From assembly GCA_021018995.1 (NCBI GenBank), contig CM037586.1:4872328-4936327 (forward strand): a DNA stretch of 64,000 nucleotides. The letters are read 5' to 3'. Positions 12,001 through 22,861 of this stretch are shown here, one piece after another. Source of the stretch: Chloranthus sessilifolius (lineage: Eukaryota > Streptophyta > Magnoliopsida > Chloranthales > Chloranthaceae). Position numbers and translations under genes: made by a program. Below the pieces are notes generated by a model. The model had not been told where the DNA came from. It saw only the letters and a list, made by a program, of their open reading frames with translations, and made no database searches. The number at the start of each line of letters is the position of its first letter. Position 1 is the stretch's first letter.

Positions 12001-12427
12001 TCTAACACTTATATCCTAGATCTACCGCCGAAATTGGGGATTAGCACGACTTTCACCGTGAAGGATCTCGTTCCGTTCCATGGCCCTTCAACCATCCCAA
12101 CCAACCCGTTTGAGCCTTCTACATCCGATGCCACCATTATTCCCCTACCCACACCATTACCTCCACCTCGTCAATCTTGTGAGATCATTGAGGATGTTTT
12201 GGAGGATCAGATTGTGTCCATCAACCAAGGGGGGCTTCAGAAGTATTTGCTCAAGTGGAAAACAAACCGATTCAAAGAATACGTGGATTACAAAGGAAGA
12301 GTTTCTGCAGATTGATTCGGATCTCCTGGACCTCTATCACAACCAGTATTCATCGGGGATGAATCCTTCTAACCCGGGGAGAGTTGATGGGGACATTAGA
12401 TTCAAGCAGCCGCCAGTGACGTATTGA
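9010..12427 (+). pseudogene. Chromovirus 1 pol remnant (protease, RT, RNase H, integrase, chromodomain-like end)
   Basis: Parts in order: protease-like region around 9030-9290; RT with the phrase [20 protein letters not shown] around 9850-9910; RNase H around 10500-10870; integrase with the phrase [20 protein letters not shown] around 11288; a CRM-like C-terminal motif around 12180-12330 that ends inside the 3' LTR at 12427. The region is broken and not a functional gene. Confidence 0.75.
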
Positions 12428-13376
12428 AGGTGAAAGAAGAACATTAAAGTGATTAGGAAGAAAAACAACTCAAATTTGAAGGACTGAAGAAGCACTCAGT
12501 CGATCGATCGACTAGAGCCTTCGATCGATCGATGGTGGACAGTGGACACATATTCTGAAGCACTTTTATGTTTCTCAGTTGATCGATCAATCCAAAATTT
12601 TCGATCGATCGATTTTAGTCTGTGGCTTCGGACAATTTAATTATTTTCCTAGTCGATCGATCGACTTCGGAATCGATCGATCAACCGATTGCGCGAATTT
12701 TGATGGGATTTTGTTTATTTTGATCAAAATTTCCTTTTGGTGTTTTATTTGCTTTAAGACTCTTCTAATTTCGTATTAGGGTTTGTTTAGCCTATTTAAA
12801 GGCTTGTAAAAACAATTTTAATTAATTATTGGTGAATGAAAATTGCTTTTGCAAACTTTGAGAGTTCTAAACTTTCGTGAGGGTGTGATTCTCTCAAAAC
12901 GGAGAGCGATTCTTCGTCCCACGTGCGGTTTGGTGTGAGGCCAACTCTTTCTCCTCTTCTATCTTCTTATGATCTATTAGTTGCGTAAGTAGCGTAACCC
13001 TAGCTTATCTATTTCCCTATTAAATCCAGATTTAGCCTATTTATTTAATCAAAAATCCAAAATCAACCTATCCCTTCATTGTTGAATCATTGTTAGCCTT
13101 TTATTTTTGCTCGGTATCGAAAGAACCCGCTTGCGAGTTCGTTCGACGCCCTAAAACTGTCGGACATCTAGTCGTTCGCTAAGAACCCTAGTCTTCTACA
13201 TCCGATAGGGAACGTACGTGAAAAGTAACACTGTTTTGGGCCATAATTAAATTATTCAATTGAATCTCTTAAATATTTTTGTGATAATTTGTTAAGGAAG
13301 ATTGATATTGTAATTGTTTAAATTAATTTTAATTTTAATCTCAGCCCTAGTATTGCATGTGTTAGTTTTCGCATCA
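12385..13376 (+). repeat. Chromovirus 1, 3' LTR
   Basis: It is the partner of 6954-7930, with the same TGATGGGGACAT start and GCATCA end. The TCGATCGA cluster lies at about 12498-12690. Confidence 0.85.
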
Positions 13377-13381
13377 AGGAA
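13377..13381. other. Target site duplication (AGGAA), right
   Basis: Exact copy of 6949-6953. The Copia sequence resumes directly after it. Confidence 0.85.
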
Positions 13382-14811
13382 CTCAGGAGGCAATGACATG
13401 TACACTTCTTCTTTGAGAGCTCCATGCAAGAATGCATTCTTGACATTAAGCTGGTATAAGGGTTAGTCTTTATGTGCCATGAGACATAAGGACTCGAATA
13501 AAATTAAGCTTAGCTACTAGCACAATTACAAAGGTCTCTTGCAAGTCAATGCCTGGAGTCCGAGTAAACCCTTTCGCTGCAAGCTTGGTTTTGTATTTCT
13601 CAAATAACCCATCTGGGCAATACTTCACTGTCTATAAGGGGGGGAGGGTGATCACCATCAAGGGCGTGCATCTCCTTTATCACAGTTCATCCTTCCATGA
13701 AGGATGAGAGAGGGCAATATGCACAGTATGAGTATAGTAACACAATCAATAGCTGAGAGATAGGCCCTGTTAGAAGAGGAAACATCATGATAACAAACAT
13801 CTTTGGCTATAGGATAAGTAGTAGTACAAGAACGAACCCCTTGCGAAGTGCAATAGGTAAATCGAGGTTGGAGGAGTGGGGAAATAGGAATCCGGTACTA
13901 GAGTAGAGCTCGCGATTGGATTTACCTGCCCAAACGGTTAAGATGAAGGCATAATAAAAGAGGCTCCATGGTTATGTTTGCGAGGTTGTTCCTGTAAGAG
14001 AGGCTGAGCGGGATGCGGAGTGTCAACAAACTGTTGTTCAAGAAGTGGAGTAGGCGGAGTTGGAAGCTGCTGTATGGAAGGAGGGGAGGGTGAGAAGGGT
14101 ACTAAGCCAATAGGCCGAGGAAAAGGGAATAGATCAGCAATAGGTGCAAGGAGATGAGAGGAATCATACTGATGAGTGGAGAAATAAGGAACATACTAAA
14201 AAAAGGTAACATTCAAGGGAGTAAAAAATTTACGAGATTTGGGATCAAAACACATATATCCCTTATACACTCCAAAGTAATCAATGATGACACATTTAAT
14301 AGATCGATCATCTAATTTTTGCCGATTAGGATGAAGGTCCTGAACAAAGCAAGTACATCCAAACACCCGAGGTTCAATGGGAAACATAGAATCAGTAGGA
14401 CGGAGAACCAAAAGGGGAGTATGGCCATCAATAACCTTCGAGGGAGTACAATTAATTAAGCAACATGCAATAAATAAGGCCAATGATCAATAGGTCTTAG
14501 GCACAAAAATACTCCTCAATAGAGAGCCTGTAACCCCAATAAGATTGTTTGCATTCAGCCACTCCATTTTGTTGAGAATAGGGATACAAAAACTGATGGA
14601 CAACCATGCTCCCGAATATACTGAGCCAAAGATTGAGAGGTATATTCCTTGCTATTATCGAACCATGGAATGAAATCCCTGGAAGTTAGCAAATACTCCA
14701 TATTTTGATTTCATGAAGTAGAGACAAGTGACATGGGTGTGATCATCAATAAAAATAACATAGTAATGAAACCCCTCTAAAGAAGGTACCAGGGAAGGAC
14801 CCCCCAATATT
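13382..14811 (-). pseudogene. Copia pol remnant: integrase and start of reverse transcriptase
   Basis: The minus-strand frame 14196-14483 reads a typical Copia integrase C-terminal end (phrases FGCTCFVQDLHPNRQKLDDR and GVYKGYMCFDP). The part from about 14500 to 14810 matches the integrase core, and the part next to 13382 matches the RT start. A low-complexity linker lies between. Copia similarity stops at about 14811, where unrelated intron sequence begins. Confidence 0.75.
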
Positions 14812-15389
14812 ATGAATGAAAATTCAGAGTACTTGTGTGTTCAAAAAACAAAGAAGAAAAAGAGCATTATCTTGCTTCACTCAGATTCTAGACAAAATAC
14901 ACATGTATATAGTGAGTTCAAAAATTTGACAATAAATAGCAAATTATTAAGTCTCATTTGTTGTCTGCTGCAAATTTTTTTTCCCATGCCATTTATTGGA
15001 ATGGGGTTTGCATCTTTACATTCTCCAGATTGCAACAATTTTTCCCCTTTTAAAATAGTCACTTTCTCTTGTTCTAATATTTGTATAAATTAGATATATC
15101 CTTATCCAATGTATTTACCAATGGTCCTATGTACCTCACTCAACCTCCACCATTATTATTCCAGTGGTTCTGTCTATAACTGCTAAAATTTAGGTACCTA
15201 TTTGACTAATATGCTTTCTTAACATGTGAAGTTCATTGTTTCGTTATTTAGGAAGTGTTTAAGTGTATTTTTACATCTATTTTTTCTCTTTATTTTTGGT
15301 AGATAAATATCTCCAGTTATAATCCCGTTCCTTGTCTTCTCCTTATTTGTTACATCTTCCATGTTCTCTGAAGTAAAGATTTGTTACAG
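14812..15389. other. Intron sequence before the RBM42-like exon; nothing else recognised
   Basis: AT-rich DNA with no recognisable coding domain or repeat. It ends in a good splice acceptor (GATTTGTTACAG). I looked here for the preceding RBM42 exon, which should end in a codon beginning with A after a W-P-E-like phrase, and did not find it. Confidence 0.5.
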
Positions 15390-15487
15390 ATGATTTTCGT
15401 TTATTTTGTGGGGATCTCGGGAATGAAGTAAATGACGACGTACTTTCGAAAGCATTTTCTAAATTTCCTTACTTCAACATGGCAAAA
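15390..15487 (+). CDS. RBM42: RBM42-like RNA-binding protein, exon with RNP2 (first half of RRM)
   Basis: After two bases that complete a split codon, the exon reads DDFRLFCGDLGNEVNDDVLS and then KAFSKFPYFNMAK. This is the start of the single C-terminal RRM of RBM42, an RNA-binding protein conserved from plants to animals. LFCGDLG is RNP2 (beta strand 1). The acceptor (TTGTTACAG before 15390) and donor (AAA|GTAAGT at 15488) are both strong. The protein continues at 44458 in the right phase (0) with VVRDKRTGKTRGFGFVSF, so the two exons belong together across a 28,970-bp intron. Earlier exons, encoding the low-complexity N-terminus, are not found in the window and probably lie left of it. The coding sequence shown here is undamaged. 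Role by family knowledge: nuclear RNA binding linked to splicing and mRNA fate. Confidence 0.9.
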
Positions 15488-16598
15488 GTAAGTTTCCATT
15501 GATATTTGCTTTATAATCTCCTTATATTAACCAATAGACTATTTTATCTCTTACACATGCTTTTCTAAAGACTCCTGAGCTCCAATATTTTATGTATATG
15601 AGTAAGGGTATCTACACAATGGATAGATACTGGGCAGGTGTATAATAAGCGAGATGTGAAATGCATAAAACTAAATGAAGAAACATGATGATTAGTTGCA
15701 ATCTTGTACTATGCAAGTTTTTCAACTGCTTATTTGCAATGTTGTAACGTCTTGGGCAAGTTTGTTGGACAAGCAAATATGATAGTTATAGTGAATGAAG
15801 CAATATCACAGCTTGCTGTATTGTGCGAAGTAGGAAGTAGGAGGGTAGAGTAGGGATCACAACCAGTCAAAAGAAGACAATGTCATGCTGATGTCGTACC
15901 TGAGGGGTCCTTGCATGTGGGGCCGAATTCCGACAGTGAAAGTGAAGTATTTAATTTTAACAGCGAAAAAGTTGACTTTCTTGAAGGATTGGGATGTTTA
16001 TTTGGATAGGAGTTTTTGATTAATTAGTTTTACTTTAGGTACTTTGGTCACTTGAGTTTAGTAGTTTACTTCGCAGACCTATATAAATAATGCCTTGGGC
16101 ATTCTGAACTATATTTGGAAAACTGAGTTTAGCTTGTCTGGGTTGTTGTTGCAAGCGCTCATTTCCATTGCATCCATCATTTTGCAGGGCAAATTTCATT
16201 GCATGCATTATAATACCATATTCATATACCATCAATAGGGTGCAAGAATATACTGTAATTATAGAAAGTTATTATGCCATGTTTTTGGTCTCTGGAAGTA
16301 GAATATAATATGATAAAACAAGATGCTTAATATTTAATATCCTAGCCAAGTCTAGACTTGACTCAGAGTTGTTGTTCATCTTTGGGTAGCAAGTGTATAA
16401 GTTGATGTATTGCTCTTATTGCGTCTTGGTTGGAAAATACTACTTTTGGGACATCAGATGACCTCTAATCAATTCAGGAGTGTAGCTTGGGACTGCTTTT
16501 CGTCCAACCAAGGTTTCCAGACCAATGGTGTGTCCGTGCATTCCCTTCAGCTTTAGCTCAAGAGAATAATATTGCAACCAGATCTCAAAATCCACGGA
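15488..16598. other. Unassigned intron sequence
   Basis: AT-rich, with no domain, terminal repeat or tandem array recognised. Short open frames on either strand look random. Confidence 0.5.
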
Positions 16599-16679
16599 CA
16601 CACCCCATTATCTTTGTGGCGGAAAGTGATGACTTGGAGTCTTAATGCATTAAAGGCGCTGACGTGGAGCATTTAAAGC
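16599..16679. repeat. MULE 1 terminal inverted repeat, left
   Basis: It pairs with 22275-22355. The inner end of both is GTGGAGCATTTAAAGC. Confidence 0.85.
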
Positions 16680-16712
16680 GAAAAAATACCACTTAAACTG
16701 TACACGTGCTAA

Positions 16713-17380
16713 GTGCGTGACCTAAGCCATTTTGAGGCCCCCAACTCTAGGCTAGGTATAGGCTCTCTAGAAGTGGGTTGGAGGAGAAAGGAGAGTGGAG
16801 GTGGGCCCTTTCCACCGTTCGCATCTCTGTTCCAAGCCCTTGCTTCATTATTCATGACCCTTGTCTTCTTCCTTCCTCTTTCTTCTTCGTCTTCTGCTTG
16901 TCCATGGCTGCTGCTTCTTCATCTTGAAACTCGACGTCTTCCGCCATCTGATCCCCTCCCGAGATTTTAGCGTTGATAGAGGAGAAACCATGTCCCAATT
17001 GCGGCAATTGAATGGACATTCAAACATCGTGGACGTCCTGCAATCCGGGGAGGAGGTTTCTGAGCTGCCCCAGTTGATCGTGCCGAGATTTTGTCTTGAT
17101 CGATCCACCCATCTGCGAAAGATCCACACAAATCATTCCAGGGCTTCTTCGGAGATGTAACAGTTTTGAGGCCGAGATCGGGAGAAGGAATCGTAGAGAG
17201 AAGGTGTTGTGGGTGGCTTTGGCGGCCTCTTGATTTTTTTTGTGTATATCTCGATGATAACGGTTTAGGGTTTTGTTCCAGTTTAGGGTATAGGGTTTGG
17301 GGCTGTGTTTTGTGGGTTTCCTTGACTTAAGATGCTTTTCTTTTTGTGGAAAAAGTGATGAATGTAAGCCATATTTCAAT
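16713..17380. other. GC-rich, UTR/exon-like segment inside MULE 1; possible captured gene piece
   Basis: Between the left inverted repeat and the AT-rich body lies about 650 bp of clearly higher GC with a CT-rich tract (16860-16930). Open frames exist on both strands (+ 16713-16970 and 16861-17160; - 17020-17379 and 16848-17129). On the minus strand it resembles a CT-rich 5' UTR followed by coding sequence. I do not recognise the protein. MULEs are known to pick up host gene fragments, so this may be one. It may also be the element's own subterminal region. Confidence 0.3.
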
Positions 17381-17535
17381 GAAATGGTAGATCCACTGTT
17401 ACATTGGGTGAAATGAAATGAAATTATGTGTTTTGAATGTTGCTCTGTATCATCTTCGCGTGATGAATGTTAACGAAAATACAAATTAAACAGTGTTTAC
17501 AGTGAGTTTGGCCGTGAAATAAGGTGATTTCATTA

Positions 17536-17650
17536 ACAAGATGAACAAGAAGACTCTTTGGACATTGAACCTGGCTGTGAAAAGGGATGATTTCAGTAAC
17601 AGGATGAACAAGAAGACCCTTTGGACATTGAACCGGGCTGTGGAAAGGTT
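17536..17650. repeat. 63-bp direct repeat, two copies
   Basis: ATGAACAAGAAGA starts at 17541 and 17604, each followed by CTTTGGACATTGAACC and a GGGCTGTG-like end. Non-coding. Confidence 0.8.
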
Positions 17651-17935
17651 AAAAATATTTGTTTAATGAGAATCAAAACTTTTATATGATAACCTATTCA
17701 GAAAAGCTCAAGGCTCAATTGACCTATAATATAAACTTTTAATGAGGATGAAAACTTTTATAAGATAACCTATAATATAAAAGAATCAATTGGTTCTCAG
17801 AAAAGCTAAATCGAGCTTCATTTCTACACACAAGTGATAAACCAATAATATTATATCTTGTTCATCAGCAAACTGTAAGAAATTATGGCTCCAAACTGAT
17901 AGACAAAAAACATGTAAAAATCACTTGGACATCAC

Positions 17936-18222
17936 TTCACTTTTTAGACAATTTGGAAACAAGAACAGATTGACTTCATTTCACTTTTTGGGCAATCTGG
18001 AAACAAGAATAGATTGACTTCACTTTTTACTCCAAACTGATACACAATTTGACATCAGATTGACTTCAAGATATACTCCAAATGGATACACAATTTCACA
18101 TCACTTTACTTTTTAGGCAATCTGGAAACAAGAACAAATTGACTTCACTTCACTTTTTACTCCAAACTGATACACAATTTGACATTAGATTGACTTCAAG
18201 GTATACTCCAAACTGATACACA
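17936..18222. repeat. Complex tandem repeat in MULE 1
   Basis: Alternating modules recur: TTTTTAGGCAATCTGGAAACAAGAA (three or more copies), ACTCCAAACTGATACACAAT (four copies, one diverged), and GATTGACTTCAAGATATACT (two copies). No coding function is seen. Confidence 0.8.
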
Positions 18223-18419
18223 ATCATTCATCACACAACCTCTCACTTCTTCATTCCTGCTTTCGCATTTCGTTGCAGAATCTGAGCTTTTGACAAGGGC
18301 GATCTACTTGAATTGGTAGAAGTTGGAGGCCCTGGTAAGCAAGAGAATGGAGAAAAAATTAGATATGGGGTCTGTATTAGGTAAAGAAATGAATAATTTA
18401 TACTAATGAACTATACTAT

Positions 18420-21022
18420 TTGTGCCAACTCTAGTGTGTGGTCCACTAACTGAAGTAGGAGCCTGAGGCTGGGGTCCGCTAACTGAAGTAGAAGCCTGAG
18501 GTTGGGGTCCGCTAACTAAAGCAGGAGCCTGAGGATGGGGCCCGTGGCTTGCAAATTCCTCTTCACCTGCATTAATGAAAAATTTATCGCAGTGTACTCG
18601 ATGAAAATTTCTAGCAATGTACTAATTTATAGCCAAGAGAATGGAGAATAATTTATAGCAATGTACTAATGAAAAAATTATAAAACTTACTGGTAACTTG
18701 CCCCTTTTAGGTGTCTTCTTAGTGATAATTGGTTGTCCATCAGTTGGTTCACCTGCAGGTTCTAAGTCTCCTCTCTGCAGTAGTACATGTAGACAAACAT
18801 TACTCACGTCATTATGCGATGAAAAAATCTAATAAACTTTAGAAACCCTCTTTACCTTGGCCAATTTGCACCCCTTCTTGTTATGCCCCACCTCTAGACA
18901 GTTGGTGCACCTCATTTTCACACCTTTCTTGGATAGCTTTGATGAATCCACCGGCTCATCGGATTCTCTCCTCGCATTCTTAGGCTTCCCGGCTCTCTTC
19001 TTCACATCCGGAGGCATCATCACGGCATCATTGGTATTTGGCCACTGCCCTCTTCCACTTATTGGACTCAGAAAATTATTATAGCATTTTAGGTGCGTTT
19101 ACACTTTGTAGAAGTCATGATAGTACTGCAGTGGATCCTTGTTCATATATTTCATGGCGGCTATGGCGTGGACAGAAGGCAGTCTTGAGAGCTCCCACCT
19201 TCGATAATTGCAAATCCTCTCCATCAAGTCCAATGCAAACAGCTCCCCATGAGCACCAACAACCTCGAAACCCTCGTCACCACACCAACTTATGATCCAT
19301 ACAACAGTTCCCTCCTTCATCTTCTCAATCTTCTTCACTATTTTTGGACAAATAGAGTCCTTGGCCGTCATCATCGCATCCCTTCTCTTACGCACGGTTT
19401 CCATAAGGATGGCCCTTATTCTCTCAAACATTGTCACGATCGACTGATCCCTGGCTGGTAATATTGATGAATTGAAGCTCTCGCAAAGGTTATTCAAAAA
19501 TATATCACACTTTACCCAAGTATTGAAGTGTGATCTACTCCAATTCACAGGTGGTCTTGCCACCATACTTCAAGTGACATCTGTCAAGACCTATAACAGG
19601 TCGACAACCATCTATAAACCCTTTCTTCAAGGCACCCCAGCACATAATATCTTCTAAACTTCACTGCTACTGCAGTCCACTCACTGGTTTCACTAGCAGC
19701 TTTATAGTTGTCTCGGGATTTTTATTTCTAATTTCCTTAGTGTACCCCCATAGCAACTTAAACTGAGCGCTCGAAGACCTACCATTTGCATTGTCCTCTT
19801 CCTTGCCCTGTAAACTTTTTGAATGTCAACCTTCACATTCCTCTCGGTCTCTATTGTGTTCACTAATGATTTAACCGGCCACTCAGGATTCAACCTAATC
19901 CTTGCCCAATACCTCTTTACTATCCAGCTTGTAGTAGTCACCCAAGGCACTTCAAAACCACTTACAACTGTGTTGGTCCTTTAGGGTCTTCACCCTATAA
20001 ACTGCGTCATTTGGTACATACGAGCAATAAATTAACCAAGGGAAACCTTCCTTACATACTGCCCTTACCTTATCCCTCTCACTTTTGACAAATTTTATGT
20101 ATTTGCCCCACTTACGGCATACTCCTTCACTGCTTCCCTAAAGTGCTCATGCTTCTTGAACTCCATCCCAACACAAAGAGTTGGGTTCTTCGTGTTCGTC
20201 TTCTCATTGAAAACCCGATACCTTCTCTTTTCTGTTTGCCCTGCCCCATCGACCTCGGAATCACTGTCCAAGCTTCTTAACTCGTCCTCTGAAGGAGGAT
20301 AAGATAACTCTCCCATATCCATGTCACTGGCAACTCCAGATGGACCCTCATTCTCTGCCTTCTACTTCCTAATTTGGCATACTTGAAGTCCGCATCCACG
20401 AACTCATCAAATAGTGCATCATCATCGGAGATCAAGTAATCACTATCCCATAACTCATTTTCGTTGAAAGACGGGGAACTGGACTCCGGGTCATAATCAT
20501 CATTGCTCTCGTCATTTGAAATGCCCTGACCCATATCAACTTTGCTGCCCTTCCCTTTACTTGCAAAAATAGAGGCTTTGCTCTTATCAACACTGCAGCC
20601 CTTCCCTTTTGCTTGTCAACTCTCTATACCCTTGGCTTGTGTCATAGCTGCTGTCATCTTGGGCTGTTCATGCTGGACATGACTCTCTTGGATGTCCACA
20701 TTCAATGGTAAAAGGAGAATCATATACACACCAACTACCCCATCAGAACCAATTGAATTCCCTAACTCCAATGCCTGCATATCAGTTTGGATGACAACAA
20801 ATTTGCCTTGGATAGTAGAATAGAACTCTATGGAACTAAGGTATCCCAACTCTTCAGCCATTTGGAAGAACTCCAATAGGGACATCTCGTCATTGTGACA
20901 GTGATCAAAGAAGCTGAAACCGCCTCCCTTCTATCCTTTGGCAGTTGGTGTACCTCTAAACTTGACTCCATGAAACAACCTGATCGAAAAATTGCCAGAG
21001 CCTTTATCTGTACATTAAACAA
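18420..21022 (-). pseudogene. MuDR-type transposase of MULE 1, catalytic core deleted
   Basis: Read on the minus strand from about 21020. First comes an N-terminal domain with FFQMAEELGYLSSIEFYST, then an acidic linker (20500-20250: DYDPESSSPSFNENELWDSD). Next is the MuDR N-terminal DNA-binding part (NPTLCVGMEFKKHEHFREAV near 20180) and a domain around 19950-19702. The first catalytic-Asp neighbourhood, GLDRCHLKYGG, is near 19580. The next homologous sequence, starting near 19560 (NLCESFNSSILPARDQSIV), comes from behind the DDE core, so about 200 residues with the second Asp and the Glu are missing. A SWIM-like stretch (19190-19110), a zinc knuckle CTNCLEVGHNKKGC (18905-18860) and a Pro/Ala-rich tail follow. 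Frames also shift between these parts. Dead gene. Confidence 0.8.
18441..18540. repeat. 33-bp tandem repeat, three copies, in the transposase tail
   Basis: GTCCGCTAACTGAAGTAG-type units start at 18441, 18474 and 18507. In the minus-strand frame the unit encodes the 11-residue repeat GPQPQAPTSVS. The exact multiple of three suggests it arose while the tail was coding. Confidence 0.75.
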
Positions 21023-21223
21023 ATAAAATAATTACACTCATAAAGGTCATAACTCAAATGATACCAACCTAGTAAAAGAATATATTTAGTTAGAGTATAT
21101 AAAAAAAAATTGTGGCCTGTGTTGTCTAACAATGAGCAACAGTAGTTGAACTTTGTGGACTGTGTTGTCTAACAATGACCAACAATCCTGTTTTTTAATT
21201 TAGTCCACATATGGTCATGAGAA

Positions 21224-21625
21224 AATTTAGTCCCCTAAATTTTAAAAATCAGTTTAAGGGGACCATCAAATTTTGATTCAATAGAGAGTAGAGAAGATCA
21301 CCAAATTCAGGTTAGGGGGAAAAAAACATGCCAATCACTATCATGAAATAATTTAGTCCCCTAACTTTTACAATTCAGTTCAAGGGGACCATCAAATTTT
21401 GATTCAACAGAATCTAGAGAAGATCACCAAATTCAGTTCAAGGGAAAAAAATAATGCAAATCACTGTCAAGAAATAATTTACTCCCCTAAATTATCAAAT
21501 CCAGTTTAAGAGGATCATTAAATTCAACTGAAAACAGAGTCTAAAGAAGATCATCAAATTGAGTTTTACCTTCACGGAAAAAGTAGAAATCAATGTCATG
21601 AAATAATTTAATCCCCTAAATTTTC
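21224..21625. repeat. About 127-bp tandem repeat, just over three copies
   Basis: AATTTAGTCCCCTAA-type starts occur at 21224, 21350, 21476 and 21605 (periods 126, 126, 129). Each is followed by CAGTTTAAGGGGACCATCAAA and AGAGAAGATCACCAAATTCA blocks. It lies upstream of the transposase gene (its 5' side). Confidence 0.85.
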
Positions 21626-22274
21626 AACACATCCAACCATGTGAGACCAAAACCATTTATAGAGAAGGAATTAAAAATTATAAGAAGGAACGTTTACATA
21701 ATCTCCATTGTAATCTCTATGCAGCTGAATTTACGTAATCAACATTTACATAAATTTTGTCGAGCAATATCAATTGATAAAGGGTTGAATGCATCTAATG
21801 CCTATAACTATAAAGGGATAAAAACTATGAAACCCTATTTTTCCTGTCAACCTATTTTAGTCTTTGTACAATACAAATCAATCCAAACAAATATTGACAC
21901 AAATATAGAAAATACAGACAAAATAAATTTAAATAAACGAACTTACTGTAGTGAGGCGTCTTGCATGCTCCTCTCTTATCCCAAACCATTTAAACCCTCT
22001 GAAAATAGAGTATTTCAGTGTATGTGTATGGGATTGCAGAATCTGGTGAGAAATTGAGGAATAAAACCTAATAGGGTGAAGGAGGCCTTAAATCTCAATC
22101 GTCGGGAAGGGAAGGATATCCTAAACTAGTTGCTAGGGAAGACGAAGCAGATAGAGAAGAAGAAGACCCAACAGTTCAAAAACCCATTTACGTGGGTTTA
22201 CTAATGTCTGCAAGTCATGTGCGCATCACGTGCGCTTTTTCCCTCCAAATCCACCTCGTCCTGGCCGCGCCACC

Positions 22275-22355
22275 GCTTTAAATGCTCCACATCAGTGCCT
22301 TTAACACATTAAGGCTCCACGCCATCAGTTTCTGTCGCAAAGATAATGGGGTGTG
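22275..22355. repeat. MULE 1 terminal inverted repeat, right
   Basis: Reverse complement of the 16599-16679 repeat, ending ..AATGGGGTGTG. Confidence 0.85.
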
Positions 22356-22861
22356 ACGGTAGGGGTCTAATTTTGGTACATTTGCACTCTATAGAGGTTT
22401 AGTTGATATTATGCATAGTTTGTGTGCTTTAGGGACATTGAGGTGAAAGTTCAGAGGTGTTGTTGAAATTTTCCCTTGCAACTTCTGTGGAAATATCAAT
22501 TTTGCCAGACAAGTCCTATGCCATTGTTCCAAATGCGGTGCACACGGGAGCTCTGACAAGGTCGGGAATGGTGAGGGTAAACTAGAAGGCATGCTTTTGA
22601 GGGGTAGACAATTTTATCTAAAGAACGGGCCAAGGACGTTTCAAAAGGTTGGCATGTTGCTGGAAGGAGCTTCATGGAAGCTGAGGCGTTCTTCCGATCG
22701 AAGGAGGGACAACAAACAAGTTTTGGATTGAGAGGTCGATTAGTTCCACAATGTGGCGATCAACATGTTTGGGGCTTCACAATGAGGGGAAGATCGACAA
22801 AAGATGCCTTCCTCTCACAAAGAGGTTAACAAGGGGACCCTTGAGCGACACAAAGAGGTGG
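22356..22861 (+). mobile_element. Probable 5' part of an L1-like LINE (weakly recognised)
   Basis: This stretch and 27220-29237 are the two sides of the chromovirus insertion at 22862. Fragments such as RRRDNKQVLD and NVAINMFG resemble the start of plant L1 ORF1-type proteins, and a cysteine cluster (CNFCGN..CHCSKCGAHG) lies at about 22480-22550. Frames are interrupted. The assignment rests mainly on the L1 ORF2 that follows in the same orientation at 36840. Confidence 0.35.

Larger units (their letters stand above)
6954..13376 (+). mobile_element. CRM-type chromovirus (Ty3/Gypsy), structurally complete, coding region broken
   Basis: It has two LTRs of about 980 bp, a 5-bp target duplication, a tRNA-Met-like primer site, a purine tract (CCGGGGAGAG) just before the 3' LTR, and recognisable gag, protease, RT, RNase H, integrase and C-terminal chromodomain-like remains in Gypsy order. 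The reading frame at its C-terminus runs into the 3' LTR, as known for centromeric CRM elements. The LTRs differ by about 7-8% over a 300-bp stretch compared by eye. That suggests a few million years at commonly used plant rates, or more if this lineage evolves slowly. The coding region is broken in roughly ten or more places. Confidence 0.8.
4920..14811 (-). mobile_element. Ty1/Copia LTR retrotransposon, minus strand, interrupted by two younger insertions
   Basis: Reading right to left, the remains run in Copia order: integrase core and C-terminus (about 14810-14200), a linker, reverse transcriptase (about 13660-13382 and again 6948-6570), RNase H (about 6170-5850), a purine tract at 5484-5490, then the LTR ending at 5483. 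Integrase before RT is diagnostic for Copia. The element is broken: the gag side and the other LTR are not seen, and the remains hold roughly ten or more breaks. A hAT MITE (6181-6556) and a chromovirus (6954-13376) inserted into it later. Confidence 0.85.
16599..22355 (-). mobile_element. Mutator-like element (MULE), 5.8 kb, transposase core missing
   Basis: Inverted repeats of about 81 bp close the element. The left end reads CACACCCCATTATCTTTG from 16599, and the right end reads the same on the minus strand from 22355. They agree at roughly 84% by eye. Inside is a minus-strand MuDR-type transposase gene lacking its DDE core, several tandem repeats, and a GC-rich stretch next to the left end. 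No convincing 9-bp target duplication is seen, so the flanks have changed or the true tips differ by a few bases. It can no longer move on its own. Confidence 0.85.

Noticed and set aside
17020-17379. 119-codon minus-strand frame in MULE 1
   Set aside because: No recognisable domain; reported only as part of a possible captured segment.
16590-22364. Search for a 9-bp target duplication around MULE 1
   Set aside because: The left flank ATCCACGGA and right flank ACGGTAGGG share only a short ACGG-type match. This is not enough to claim a duplication.
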